A DNA stretch of 32,500 bases from Conus ventricosus. Lineage: Eukaryota > Mollusca > Gastropoda > Neogastropoda > Conidae. The notes beneath the pieces were generated by a model. The model was not told where the DNA came from, did not search any database, and worked only from the letters and a program-made list of their open reading frames with translations. Every line of letters starts with the position of its first letter. The stretch's first letter is position 1. The translations under genes were made by a program, and so were the position numbers. The stretch spans positions 28,669,342-28,701,841 of the forward strand of contig CM031601.1 of the NCBI GenBank assembly GCA_018398815.1, in the 5' to 3' direction. Below, piece after piece: positions 1 to 12,203 of the stretch.

Positions 1-299
1 GATCTCAGAGTGTTTTATTGTATCTCCTTAGAGATTATAAACATCCTATTAAATGAGAAACAACAAGAACATAGAATACGTTTAATAAAAAGCATTAGAG
101 ATACACAAAATGACACAAAAATATATTTTGGCAAACTATAAATAAATGTATCCAAAGCTGCTCCAATACCAAATGTATTAACTTTGGAACAGTGGTTTAA
201 GCATTTTTGTATAAGTATTTAATTCTGATTAATCTATGCATGATTTAGGACAACTTTCATGTAGCATTAATTTGCAGAGACAGAGAGTCAAGATTTATG

Positions 300-2710
300 A
301 TATTTCTGGTACATGGAACAGAATTTTCTGAAAGTGGAAGTCAGGGGATGCACTTGAGGGACTTTAAAGAATTAAAAGGCTGCTGGACCAGATGGACTAT
401 GTGGAGTTCTTTTAATGCGCTGTTAATCGAGGTATTCCTTTTCTATACAGTATTCTTTAACATTATTCTGTTTGACATCCATAGGGACTGTTCCTAGTGA
501 TTGCGTCAGAAGCTTTAATAACAACGATAATTAAAAAAGGTGATAATGACCTTCCAGACATAATTTTTCGGGGCATTTAACTTTTAAACATTAGTGGGAA
601 GTATACAGTTACGTCCTAAATAAAACGTCTAAACCTGTGTGTATGACTTTTTAATCAAATATAATTAGTGAAATGCAAGCTGGCTTTAGGATGAAATACA
701 GTACAATAGAAAATCTATACTATATTTGCCCTAGTTAAAAAAAATTATCTAAAAACACAGGAAATTGTATATGCATTCATTGGATTTTAAAAAGCATTTT
801 CAGATTATCCATCACATTAATATGGGGAGTACTGAGAAAAATACGGAGTAAATGGGAAATGTTTTAAGGCATTTAAAAGTAGGTATTCCGTGGTTATAAG
901 CAAGAGTACGATGTAAAATGACTTACAGACTCCTTGTTCTGTACACAGGCTTAAAAACAGGAGATATATGAAGCCCCATTTTATTTTCATCTTTTTATTA
1001 ATGAAATTGTCAAATGAAAATAATTTCGTAGGGCAAAACATGCATTCCATTAGACACCTGACTTAATAGAATCCAATTTTAGTTATTCGCGTTGTGATCA
1101 TTCTGTGGGCGTATTCATTTACTGAGACTCGAACAAAGCTCAATATTTTAAAGGAACACAGCAGGTAAAATTAGGTTATGTCAATCTAGAGAAATCTAAA
1201 ATAGTAGTGTTCAGGAAGGGGGGATTTATCTGCAGTCGGAAAAATGGTTTTATGGTTATGATAATATAGAAGTTGTTATCAGTTTTAAATACTTAGGTAT
1301 TTTTTTTAAACTGGGTTATCGTTTTCTTCGACGCTTGGATGACATGGCATCACGAGCAAAAAAAGTGGTGTTCTTTGTATACTATAAATTCTTAGGGAAC
1401 TGGTAACCATGTCCTCGTTTATTTTTTAAGCTATTTGAGTGTCAGGTTCTTCCAATGCTCACTTTCGGTGGGGAAGTTTGGTGCCTTGTAGCACGATCAC
1501 AGCGTAATTGAAAAAGTACATTTATTTGCAATTAAATGATTTCTCAACGTCTGCATACAAAACCTAGTGCTTTAGTTTACGGCGAAAAAGGGTGTACCGT
1601 TATATTTAACAACTAGGTACTAGATGTATTTAAATATTGGCCTTAAACTTCTGAAAAAATGCCTCAAAGTTACGTTCCCAATTAAGCTTATAAGAACAAT
1701 CTTTATCTTGCATGTAGATACAAAAATAATTTGGGTTTCTTCCGTTTGTTTTTACATTGTACTATTTTTTTCCATTTTTGGATTTGGCTTTGTGTGGGAA
1801 AGTCAGGGGGTCGGAAATGATGTATTTTTTACTGAATTTCAACAAAAGATTAATTGGATTGTTTTCGACAAGGATGAATAGTCTAATTCAATCTACAACA
1901 GCGTTTGAATTCTTTTCCTCTATCAACGTCTTCAAATAGTCTTATCCATATACTATCTGAAAGAAAAATATAAGTTTACCGTATTCCAAATATTTTAGAT
2001 TTCAGATTAGGTGTATCATGTCTGAAACCCACAGTTTTAGCTTCTCAAAGGCACAAACAGAGCACACTTGTCCCTTTGTCAAAACACAATACGAATGTGA
2101 GTATCATTTTTCCTTAAATGCCCCAGTATCATGCGCTACGTGAGCATTTTTAGCCAAAGAATATCTTCGTCATCCCCACGGTTTTTAAATGGCATTAACT
2201 ATTGCAAGCCACAAACTTACTTTTGGTCTGCTATTTTTCATTGCCAGGCATTTGAAATCAGAAAATTCAATCAACACTTAGTTTATTTGGGTGATGGGTG
2301 TGTGTGTGTATATGTCGATGTGTGTGTGTTGTGTGTGTGTGTGTGTGTTTGTGTTTGTGTGTGCTGTGTGGTGTGTGTGTGTGTGTTCTCTTCCCAACTT
2401 TCCCGTTATTTAGTTCCTTTATAATAATACAGATTTTTTCCACCTCACCTATAACCACGATCCTTATTCATTCTATTGGTCATGTATTGTGAGACACCTT
2501 TTTTGATATACTTGGCAGATATTATACTGCATGCTGTACTCAATGTATTATGTCTCGTTTCCTGTGCTATGTACTATGGTTTTTGCATCATATTCATGTT
2601 TCCCTTTTGAATGTATGGCTATTCTGTACTTTGTCCTTTGTTTTGATGCCTCCTTTTTCCTGTATGAACATGGGCAAATGAGCCTTGTTCTTATAAATTT
2701 CGTTGTATCG
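300..2710 (+). pseudogene. decayed LINE reverse transcriptase (different family)
   Basis: The + strand translates, across several frames, to successive pieces of a non-LTR reverse transcriptase: KAAGPDGLCG (about 377-407), QAGFR with a YSTIENLY-like box (about 675-720), LYMHSLDFKK replacing the usual FIDFKKAFD (about 765-795), VNLEKSKIVVFRKGG (about 1180-1225), VVISFKYLGI (about 1272-1300), QVLPMLTFGGEVW (about 1443-1482), GFGFVWESQGV (about 1778-1812) and a CPFCQ...ECEYHF-type finger then KCPSI (about 2068-2130). The catalytic YxDD box is not recognisable. The 3' UTR probably ends near 2700. There is no RNase H. This is old and clearly dead; the 5' end lies before the window or is lost. Confidence 0.85.
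2296..2386. repeat. (TG)n microsatellite
   Basis: This is an interrupted TG run inside the 3' part of the decayed LINE. Confidence 0.95.
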
Positions 2711-2934
2711 TCGTTTCGTTTTGATCGTTGATCTCCTATCTCTATCTGTCGTCCAGATAGCAATCAGGACTGTCAAGTGACTGAACCACTCTCTCGTAAT
2801 AAAAACTTTACCCTGCCTCAGCTGCGTTTTTCGCAGCAAGATGATCCTGAACTACTGCGGCTTGTGTCAGTCTTTTGAGTGTGTAATATTCTTTCCTGTT
2901 ATTTAATCCTGTAGAGAGAGATAGAAAAGATAAC

Positions 2935-2980
2935 AGTAGTAGTAGGAAGTAGTAGTAGTGTAGTAGTAGTAGTAGTAGTG
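2935..2980. repeat. (TAG)n trinucleotide repeat
   Basis: AGT/TAG triplets run with two interruptions. A looser GTT/TAG-rich stretch continues to about 3046. Confidence 0.93.
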
Positions 2981-3228
2981 GGCCCTTGTAGAGTTGAGTG
3001 GGCCTAGTATGGTTGTTAGTAGTTGTGTTGTTATTGTTGTTGTTTTATGAGAAGTATTATGCTTGTAAATTCTAAGATGTGGTGATGGTGGCTATTGCTG
3101 CCTGCTGCAGTACGGCAGCAGCAGCTGTAGCGCCAAATCCCATTATCATGAAACACTGATTCAGTCATTTGTTTGTACAACTGCACAAGTCTTCCACTAC
3201 GAATTCCCTGCAGACCCAATTTGAATCC

Positions 3229-3251
3229 GGGGGGGGGGGGGGGGGGGGGGG
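3229..3251. repeat. poly-G run (23 G)
   Basis: This is an uninterrupted run of 23 G, followed by C. It could form G-quadruplexes and is prone to length error. Confidence 0.95.
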
Positions 3252-3473
3252 CGGAATGATCTGAGCCTACAACGTTCTTCAGTCAGGCGGTAATCGATCA
3301 GTTCTAATGTAACACGACAAGAGCGCCTCAATTGAGGCGGTGTAGCGGACATCAGCGATACAAGACACACCGTTCTTCGCCCTATCAGTCTGGGTCTAAA
3401 ATGAGCTGGTTCGAGAGCTCGTTAGCACTGAGCATAATCGGATCATGGTTATCGCCCGTGTTTTCTGTCCTAA

Positions 3474-3487
3474 CCCCCCCCCCCCCC
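3474..3487. repeat. poly-C run (14 C)
   Basis: A run of C about 220 bp after the poly-G run, followed by further C-rich sequence to about 3510. Confidence 0.93.
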
Positions 3488-3594
3488 TCCCCCTACCCTT
3501 TCCCACCCTACTTGGATCAGGTTTTGCGTAGAGGACTTGGTCAATTGGCTGATAGGGCTGGCTAATAAGAATGTCACTGCTCTTCTCTCTACTA

Positions 3595-3720
3595 TCTCTA
3601 TCTCCTCTCTCTCTCTCACACACACACCCATCACACACTCACACACGCACGCTCGCACGCTCAGCCACACACACAAAACACACACAACTCGCTCACACAC
3701 ACGCACACACACAACACTGA
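3595..3720. repeat. (CT)n then (CA)n microsatellite
   Basis: A short CT tract leads into interrupted CA repeats with CGCT interruptions. Frames open through it encode only Thr/His or Val/Cys runs and are not genes. Confidence 0.93.
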
Positions 3721-3884
3721 AGTGCACACGCTCTACTGGACTGGTTCACATATACATTATATACGCACAAATATACAATAACACATATTACAGATACACG
3801 GCGAACACAATATAACATGAACGAGTTTACACATAATCGCCATAGATGTACACATATGCTGCGCCGCGCGCGGGAGACCACAGA

Positions 3885-4080
3885 CACACAAGACGGCACG
3901 CGCACGCGCGCGCGAGCGCCCACACACACACACACACATAAACACACACACAACACACACTCACACAACACACACACTCACTCAATCATTCACTCACTAA
4001 CTCACTCAGTCACCCACACCACACACACACTCCTCTCTCTCTCTCCTCTCTATATGTTCTCTCTCTCTCTCTGTCTCTCT
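3885..4080. repeat. CG/CA/CT compound microsatellite
   Basis: A CGCG-rich start (3898-3918) is followed by CA repeats to about 4030 and CT repeats to about 4082. Confidence 0.93.
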
Positions 4081-4087
4081 CTTCTCC

Positions 4088-4211
4088 CAGTGTGTGGATG
4101 TGAGTGTGCGACTGCCTGTTAGTGGTGTGCGGGGTTGTGTGTGTGTGTGTCGTGTGTGTGTGTGTGTGGGTGTCGTGTGTGACTTATGTGTGTGCATGAT
4201 TTGCGTATGCT

Positions 4212-4242
<31 letters not shown>

Positions 4243-4318
4243 GTGTGTGTGTGTGTGCTGTTTGTGTGTGGGTATGTGGGTGCGGGTGCGGCGCGCGCAC
4301 GCACGTAGTGTGTGTTTG
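4088..4318. repeat. (GT)n microsatellite
   Basis: Long, interrupted GT repeats end in a GCGCGCGCACGCACG stretch. The strand sense is opposite to the CA block just upstream. Confidence 0.93.
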
Positions 4319-4345
4319 ATTACTGGCCTGATTCAGTATGTAATT

Positions 4346-4349
<4 letters not shown>

Positions 4350-4386
<37 letters not shown>
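4350..4386. repeat. (CT)n microsatellite
   Basis: This is an uninterrupted CT run of about 18 units. Confidence 0.95.
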
Positions 4387-4391
<5 letters not shown>

Positions 4392-4800
4392 ATTTTGTTC
4401 TCTTTTATATCGTGTTGGTATCTCAGATATTGGTGAACTTCGTCAAAGTATTTTATGGTATCAGCTGTCCAACATAGTTAATGAACTTGTAGAGTCTTTG
4501 GTCCGCATTGCAGTTCTGATGCCTTTCGCTGCTGATCTACGTTAGAAAGAATACAACAATACCAAGTATTCCTTACAAAATTATTAACGACGGCCAGACA
4601 ATTCTCAGGTTTGTCTGTCGTGAATCATTAAAAATGAAAAGACGATCGAGGAGTAATTCTGTTTTATACATGAAAAGACGCCAATGGACATGTTGCCTCA
4701 TGACAAGAAAGGCCCAACAGTATCTTTGATTTCCGGATGATCATTGTAATCCACTATCATGACCCAAACGAGGTTGTGACACTAACCTGCAACAGATTAT

Positions 4801-4834
4801 CTGTGTGTGTGTGTGTGTGTGTGTGTTGTGTGTG

Positions 4835-4870
<36 letters not shown>

Positions 4871-5009
4871 TGTGTAAGTGCGCGCGCGTGTGCGTGCGTG
4901 AGTGTGTGTGTATTTTGTGTGTGTGTGTGTTCGTGTTTGTGTGTGTGTGTCGTGTGTGACGACCGCGCGAGACGTGCGCGCGTGTGTGTGTGTGTGTGAG
5001 GTCTATGGA
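4801..5009. repeat. (GT)n microsatellite
   Basis: Interrupted GT repeats with CG-rich islands (4878-4895 and 4963-4982). Confidence 0.95.
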
Positions 5010-5039
5010 ACACAGCTTGCTGTACGCAAGCACTTGACG

Positions 5040-5380
5040 CTCGTGATAGTGTTTATGTTGGGGGAGGGGTGTTACCACACATCTGGATGTGGGATGGGGG
5101 GGAGGCGGGAGGGGGGGCGTTCTATGCACGACTCACATGTGAAGGTGTGTTGTGTTCGTGGTCTGTCTGGGAGGAAGTGGTGGGTGAGGTGGAGGAGGGG
5201 TGAAGAAGAGGAGCAGGGTGTGTGTGTCTGCACTGGGTGGGATGTTGTGTGTCACAAGGTGGTGGTGTGTGTGTGTGTGTGTGTGATGCGTGCGTGAGTG
5301 CGTGCGTGAGTGTGGTGTGTGTGTGTGTGTGTGTGCGTGGTGAGGAGAGTGGGGTGGTGGGGGGGGGAGTTGCCTGTATG
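5040..5380. repeat. G-rich and (GT)n low-complexity block
   Basis: GGGGGAGG-type stretches alternate with GT repeats (5216-5226, 5266-5338) and a run of G at 5358-5367. No coding signal was seen. Confidence 0.85.
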
Positions 5381-6007
5381 TACCCTGCCACAACCCCCCA
5401 ATACCATCCCCTACTCTCTTCCCGCGTCCGCCTGCAATGATCGCACATGCGTAGGCACTGACGTTTTGAAGGTGCGTGGCATCATAGGTTGAATTCACAG
5501 TCAGTGCCTGTCGAGCCAGGCGCGATCGTGCACTAAGGTTTTCGTGTGAGGACTGGACTGTATGTAGCACATCCTTGTGTCAGTTCATATGAGATCTCAT
5601 ACAGGTAGTGAGGCTGTATTGCATTTGTACTCAGGGAAGATGTGAGTAGTGTGTTGGTGGGCAGTGGGGGAAGGGGGAGGGGAGAAGGGGGTATGTGCCT
5701 GTTTCTTATACGCAAGTCCCCACTTTCCTTTTTCTTTTCTTTTCTTTTTTAGTCTTTATTCAAGTTGTTCGTTAATGTATCACTTACTATGAAAAATTAA
5801 ATCACTTACAAATCAGTATTAGTATGCTGCTCCACGCATCTGTCAATAAATTTGCATGCACTCATACTCGCATGAGGCGACTCTTCGTGTAATGCATATA
5901 CGAGCCAAGAGTGCAAGTTTTATACACTCACAGGAAGGACATTGTAAACATATGCCCGTGCAATGCATATATACACCGCGCATTCGCACCCATGCACCGG
6001 CACATCT

Positions 6008-6028
6008 TGGCGCGCGCGTGCGCGCGAT

Positions 6029-6059
<31 letters not shown>

Positions 6060-6060
6060 T
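6008..6060. repeat. (CG)n-(CA)n microsatellite
   Basis: GCGCGCGCGTGCGCGCG is followed by CA repeats. Alternating purine-pyrimidine over about 50 bp can adopt Z-DNA. Confidence 0.93.
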
Positions 6061-6632
6061 AGCCAAACTAATAACGAACTAACAATCGCTCATCATTCGC
6101 ACCACGCGCTCGCTTCCGTTCTATGACTTGATTTAGCTCTAATTATCCTAAAACGGCGTCTGGTGGTAGGACGTGCTAGTTCTTCGCTAGAACATGGCTT
6201 TTATCCCTTACAGTTCGTCTGGCTTGTCACAGCGACTCGTTTTCATACAGCTCTTGTATATTCAAATCCCTCGCACCGCAAGTTCACAGCATACAATTCA
6301 CCACTTAATTCCAAGTACCTTTGACTTCCATACCGGAACTTTGAATGGAAATTGTAGCAAGATTGAATGGGAAAATTGTAAGCAAGAATTCACGAACAGC
6401 GGTAATGCTGAAGTTTGTTAAATCTCTGAATCGACACCGGTGTGTGTCAGTTCCTGTGAACTAAAATTTCTTGATTGACGAATGGTGTTTATATAATTTC
6501 TAACATCCCTGATACCCCCCCCCCACATTTCTTTGTCTGAACAGTACCTTAATATTGTATTTGCCACACTCTCAACGCTTTAAATCCAACTATGTTGGCT
6601 CGGGCGGCGGGTCCTATCTGTCATTAAACAAT

Positions 6633-6674
<42 letters not shown>

Positions 6675-7797
6675 AAACAGATACTTTTTTTTTCTTTGTC
6701 TTTTTTGGATAAAACATTAAGATCAGACAATTGTATTTGCACCATGAAACTAAATTTCTTCATTTCATCAAGAAGTCAAGAGTCAGGGTTGGAGAGATTT
6801 TCAATGCTACATTATTAAAGTAAAGAGAACAGGGCAGAGCAACTGTATCCTGTTTTTCTATTGTTGTGAAGATCAATGAGCTCAAAGGGAGAAAAAGGAC
6901 TATAACTGGTTATTCTTCTTATTGTTATTATTGTTTTTATTTCATTATTTCATGATTTATTGTTTATTTCGAAGTGAAAAGCGCTCAACATGTTATTTAT
7001 TTCTTTTTATTACATTATCTTCATCTTTGTTGTTGTCTCTATGTATTATCATTATACTAAGGTGACAGACCACCCATGAATTAATAAGGTAAATTCTCAA
7101 GGTCACGGTTGAGAACAGACAATTGGTACACAGCGAGATTCACTCGGATGAGCAGACAAAAGGCAGAAAAGCAACTGTTGTCTTTCAGCTTTCTGCATTC
7201 ATGCAAGTTATACATGTAACACCGTCTGACACATTTAATTATATGCTAGAAACTGAAGTTATTAAATTCGAGAGGGTTAAAGAAAAAAAAAGTTAGATTA
7301 ACAAAAAACGTAGGAGTGAGATTTGATGATGTGGTGGACTGCAGCTCTCAGCATAAGAAGGACGAAGACGATTACATTCTGCGAAATTGCCAATTTTTCA
7401 CGAAGCAAAATCATTTCCTGTGAACAAAATTGCACATGGTAGCTTGGGGGAATCTAATTTCACGGACCATTTTTCGTCTAGTACGTGTCACAGGAAAACT
7501 GGTCATGGTTATGTCCCATTGTCGAAGAAGCTGCTTGACATGCTTGCATGATGAGTTTCAAAAGTGAGTAGGACTGCAGGCGGAAATTGAATCAGCTGAA
7601 TCCTCGTTTCACTCCTTAGGGGGCCGGGGGGGCCGCATTCAGGTCATGACACACGAATTAAATGCAATTTCTACTGCGAAACACAAAGGGCTGTTTCAAT
7701 TTCCTTCTACCCCCACCCCTTTGACATTACCATGTCAGTATTCTGGATAAACCGACGAGACGAATTTGTGTCCGTAGATAGAGGTTTTCCGCCATGG
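6061..7797. other. gene-free stretch
   Basis: No gene is recognisable. It contains a run of 37 A at 6637-6673 and AT-rich unique sequence. The short open frame at 6194-6421 (75 codons) has no recognisable motif. Confidence 0.7.
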
Positions 7798-7944
7798 TTT
7801 TTTTTTTTTTTTTAACTATTTCATTGTTGTTCACACGTATGATTTTGCTACGTGGCGGCGCAAGCCAGGATTCGAACCGCAACCGCAGGATCACGATGAC
7901 TTACACGAGTCCGGCGCTCTACCAATGAGATATTCCGGCCCCCT
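7798..7944 (-). mobile_element. tRNA-derived SINE
   Basis: The minus strand starts GGGGCCGGAATATCTC near 7944. It has an A-box-like TCATTGGTAGAGC (7916-7932) and a perfect B box GGTTCGAATCC (7868-7878), as in a tRNA. It then leaves the tRNA pattern and ends after a short body in a run of 16 A (T on +, 7798-7813). The anticodon arm is imperfect and the acceptor ends do not pair, so it is not a working tRNA. No target-site duplication was clear. Confidence 0.75.
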
Positions 7945-8230
7945 TAGGAAGTGTGCTTCTGTTCCTCCTCGACAGATCCACGGGAAACTATTTTTCAAGC
8001 TGCCTCTGCCCTGCCATCAAGGTTATGGTTCTCCATCTTACATGATGTCCTCCTCGCTCCTACTCTGTCGCCGAGAACCTAGACGCGTCGTAAGATTTCC
8101 CTCAAGCTGGATCGATAGAACGACGTACTGCTCAGTCTGATCCATTCTCTTTAGAATGTCGCAGCGAGTTCGTCAGAATCCATGAGTTTTGATGAACCTC
8201 AGGGAGTGTGGGAGAACATTTTCAAAGTCT

Positions 8231-8362
8231 CCATGCCAATCGTAATGATGATCTCTGGTTGGTTATCACATCTGTTCAGTGGTTTTTTTAATGTCTTGTC
8301 ATCAAAATAAACCACTGAACTGTTGTGAGAAACCATCAGAGATCATCAGGAAGATGGCATGA
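8231..8362. repeat. imperfect inverted repeat, ~54-bp arms
   Basis: The arm 8231-8286 pairs with 8309-8362 across a loop of about 22 nt. Shared blocks include CATGCC, GATGATCTCTG and GTTCAGTGGTTT. By eye, arm identity is over 80 percent. Confidence 0.85.
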
Positions 8363-10120
8363 AGATGGATTATTGAGGGACGAGATGGCACGAGACTGGT
8401 TCTACATTCTGATACGTTTATTGTGGAATTTAAATCATTTGTATTCAAAACGGACCTAGGATGGATTAATCTGCACACACACACACAGATACGTAGATAC
8501 ATGCAAGTCTGTGCGCAATTATTGAAATTGATCGACCTGACAGTTGGCGTTCTGACCGAAACCACGTACATGGAAAGCGCCACCCCCACCTCTCCCTTTA
8601 GGTTGTTGCTGTGTTCCAGTTACCTAATGTTTGTCCGCATGCCATTCAGTATGTCTTTCAAATCCTGGGATGGCATGTACTGTTATGTGTGCGTGTGTGT
8701 TTGTGTGGCGCGAAGACGATGGATGGGAAATTATAAGGGACGCAAACATTTAGTCTCTTACATTGCCAGAACACTTTTATATCTTATTTCATTAACTGTA
8801 GTGGCGGCGTAAGTTAAACCTCAAGGCAGAATGTCATCTAGTATTTATCTGTGAACTCTATGGATCTCATTTCCTGAAGAATTAGGTTAACTGAATTAGC
8901 AATTCCAGTCTACATAGCGCAGATGTTCTAGGGAAGGCTGTATGGTACTCAAAGAGGGAAATTCAACGTAATATAACATTTTGGTTCTGTACTCAAATCA
9001 ACAGGGGACACATCAACGTTCTTTTAAATGGTTTCTGTTGTCTATGCTGTCGGTTTTCCCTTTGATGCATTATTTTCGTTTTCTGTGCTGCCAGGACTTC
9101 TCTTTTATGGTCACACTCACACACACATAGAGCTGAGCACACTGGCTGGGGCAGGAGAGTGCAACTGCAAAAAAAAAAAAAAAATAAATAAAAAAACAAA
9201 AAAAAAAAAAACCTCCCTGAAATCGAAATAAGGAGCATGACTTCTTTAGACTTTTTTTTTTTTTACAAGACAGTGAAAAAGGATGAGAGGGGAGCAACAT
9301 GGTGTATTAGATTTTTCTTTTTTTTTTCTTTTAAATTTTTTTTCTGTTAATGCCTCGAATGATTAACATGGTTCAGCCAGGTAAGGACTGTTATCACCAG
9401 TGAAAATGCATCACATGAATCTATCAACTTAATTTTATAATGTTCTCAAATATTGTGGTTTTTGCTCTCTATCCTTCTCATGTCTATTACAAGCAAATAA
9501 ATAAGTGGTTTTCTCCTTTACAGAAAGTATAGTAACACCATTCATGATGGCTTGTACATGTATTTATAGGTTTGCATATGATTTGCAGCAGTGAGAAAGG
9601 TACTGCTTCAAAACCGGACGCGTTTGTTCTCAGCTCAGCTGTAATGCAGTGGCATGGTGGTTGTCAGCTTACTTTGTTTGGTCACCTTTTACACTTGCCG
9701 CTTCTTCTCACATTAGATGTTATTTTGCTAATTTGATTTTCTGCTTTTCCCATTTTATAATGTTCTGAGGATTTGTTTAAACTTGGCCGCATCTCACATA
9801 AGTTATGCTTACCTTGTTGATCTTGCTTTCCCTATTTTTCTTAATGTTCTGAGGGAATTGTTTTCATGTTTGGATTCAGAGTATTGCTTGTGAGCACCGT
9901 TACACTGATGCTAGAGGTTTGCCAGTTATTCCAAAAATTTGAGCATCCATTCAGTGCAATTGGTTTTATCGTAAGTTTACATGTTTTCACAAATTTTTTA
10001 GAGACCAGTTTTGATTCTTCTTCTGACTATCATCCATGCACACTTTTTTAATTGTGTCTGTGTGACCAACTTCTAAGGCATTACAAAGAAATAAAAAATG
10101 GGATTTCCCACTTGTAAAGT
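8363..10120. other. gene-free stretch
   Basis: No gene or transposon could be recognised. It has a short CA run (8475-8487), a short GT run (8686-8706), and A- and T-rich tracts at 9169-9212, 9253-9264 and 9313-9350. The longest open frame (8423-8812) has no family motif and a GT-derived CVCVCV segment. Confidence 0.7.
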
Positions 10121-10690
10121 TCATGGGAAAGCATCTGTTTTCTTTGAAGATGCTACTGATAGTTAAAGAGGTTTGAGTGAACCAGCTTTACAGACCAATA
10201 CCCTTCTGTGAAAAATGCTTCACAGAAACTTTCAAATGGGGTCTCACTTTTCTATTGATAGCACAGATTTCAGTGTGAACTAGCTATACAGACAATATGC
10301 TTTGTGAAAAACACTATAAGAAGTGTTAACATGGACGAAAGGACTTTTCACTAAGTATGCTATTGAGTAAATTAAGCTTTACAGACAATTTCATTGTGAA
10401 AAAACGCCTCATCAGAGTGTCAACATTGGGAAAGACCGTTTCACTGAGGATATTATTGACAGCAAGCAGGGTTCGATAGTGATATAGCTTTTACAGATGT
10501 CGAATATCCTCTTGAAAAATGCAAAGAATTTGTCAACACTGGCAGATTGGTTTTCATTGAGGACTACTGTTGGAAAGTAATGAGGTTTGAGTGATCTTGC
10601 TCTTACTCTTGAAAGTGAAAGAGGTTTGTGCGGTAATGACTTTACAGAAAATACCCTTTGTGAAAGAACAAACAGCCTCAACAGAAAATG
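10121..10690. repeat. minisatellite, ~93-114 bp period, at the 3' end of LINE copy A
   Basis: Four diverged units start near 10121, 10235, 10329 and 10422, a fifth near 10534, and a partial one follows. Each has the order TTTTCACTGAGGAT, then AGGTTTGAGTGA, then CTTTACAGACAAT, then TTGTGAAAAACGCCTCA, then CAACA. A single part-unit (13440-13480) sits at the equivalent place in copy B. Confidence 0.8.
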
Positions 10691-12162
10691 GCAGGTGCAC
10701 AGGGTGTGATCCCACTGTTCAGATGAAACCGACTGTTGCATGTGTCGCCATTTAAGTTTTGTAGCACACTAGAGGACTAAACTGGCCTCTGATTCTGGGT
10801 GGTTCATTTCATTTGAAAATTTTTGTCCTACACACTCCCAATCTGCCATGAAATATCCCTTCTACCAAGTTCAAGAGAATGCTTGTCTTGGCCTTTCATC
10901 TCTTGTTCTATTTTCGTGAAAGCATGTTTCTTGTCATTATTACATAACGAAGGAAAAAATAAATTATTGGGTTGTCCAAAATTGGGAGGATTGTGGCTGT
11001 TGCAGTCTGCAGGGTCTCATCAAGTTTAATCATTATGTTTTGCCACGATAGAACGAATATTTTTTTTTGTGCAGTTATTTTTTCTTTATGGTTGTGCCTA
11101 AAGGTGTAAGGATGAGGTGATCTGGGTTTATTTCATTCAACAACAAAAACTATTAAAACCTAGTTATAATTATCCAAGTTTACCAGATCTGGTTGTCAGG
11201 CTTATGCATTTGAAATTCCAGAAAAACGATTGGTTTTGGCATTTCACAACAGTTAATTAAATTCACTTGCAACTCATTTTTTTTGGATACTGCTAGCTTG
11301 TGTTGTTCCGACGTGCATTTTTGAGATCTCTGTAATTATTGCGATAAAATTTCAGAAAGTGTTTATCCTTTAAAGTACAGTTTTCAAACATGAATGAGCG
11401 TTAAAGCATGCAAGGGGCAAGGAAGGGCCGACCTCTTCATTTTACCTGCATCACACTACGAGGCTTCTACTGATCTTGCATCAACTACGATAAATTTAAT
11501 AGGTTCTCTTTCGACACAAAATCGCATATCAAAACCCGTTCATCTGCATGTTTTGGCAACAATGCAGTCACCAATAAAATTTTGCGCACAGAAATCTTCC
11601 AGAGTTGTCGCTCTTTGATTAAAGGTCTTACCAGGTTACAACTTGCAAGTGCTATTACTGATCACACGAACCTTTGTTTGGCGATTTTCATTCCTGCACT
11701 TTGTGTCCTTTCTTTTTAGTACGTAGTGTTTATTTATGTGTTCAAATTGTATGGGTAAATATTGCAAAGTAATTTAAACAGTTCCATCACAGGGTTGGTA
11801 GTATAAATAATCTTTTGGGTTTTTTTGTCTTCTTTTTTTTTTTTTTTTTTAGGGTGGGTTTGGGTGGAAGAAATATGGAGAAAGATAGTGGGTTGTGTCC
11901 AGATAAATGTCTCCACAACTTTTCATAAAAGCATCAAATAAAAAAATGGTGCATTCTGGGGTCTGAATAAAAGGGTTTGACATCAGCTCTGACACGGGAA
12001 AAGGCCAATTTCAAATCTACTTTTATGAATTGGCTTTCAAGAGTTCACACAGAAAAGCCACACACACTGAACATAATGGATAGAATAATGTTGCTTTAGC
12101 CAAGCCGACAGCTGAGGGCCCCACATCAGGCTGTCACCACGTTTAAAATCAACTCTCCAGTC

Positions 12163-12203
<41 letters not shown>

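Noticed and set aside
2267..5440. Many open frames of 60-145 codons made of Val/Cys/Cys or His/Thr runs
   Set aside because: They are translations of CA/GT and CT microsatellites and are open on both strands at once. No domain or splice structure supports them.
6637..6673. Poly-A run as the tail of a processed pseudogene or LINE
   Set aside because: No coding remnant, UTR-like sequence or target duplication was found next to it.
7859..7944. A functional tRNA gene
   Set aside because: The A and B boxes are good, but the acceptor ends do not pair, the anticodon arm is abnormal and an A-tailed body follows. It fits a SINE head.
8423..8812. 129-codon open frame on the plus strand
   Set aside because: It includes microsatellite-encoded CVCVCV and a CA run. 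No family resemblance.
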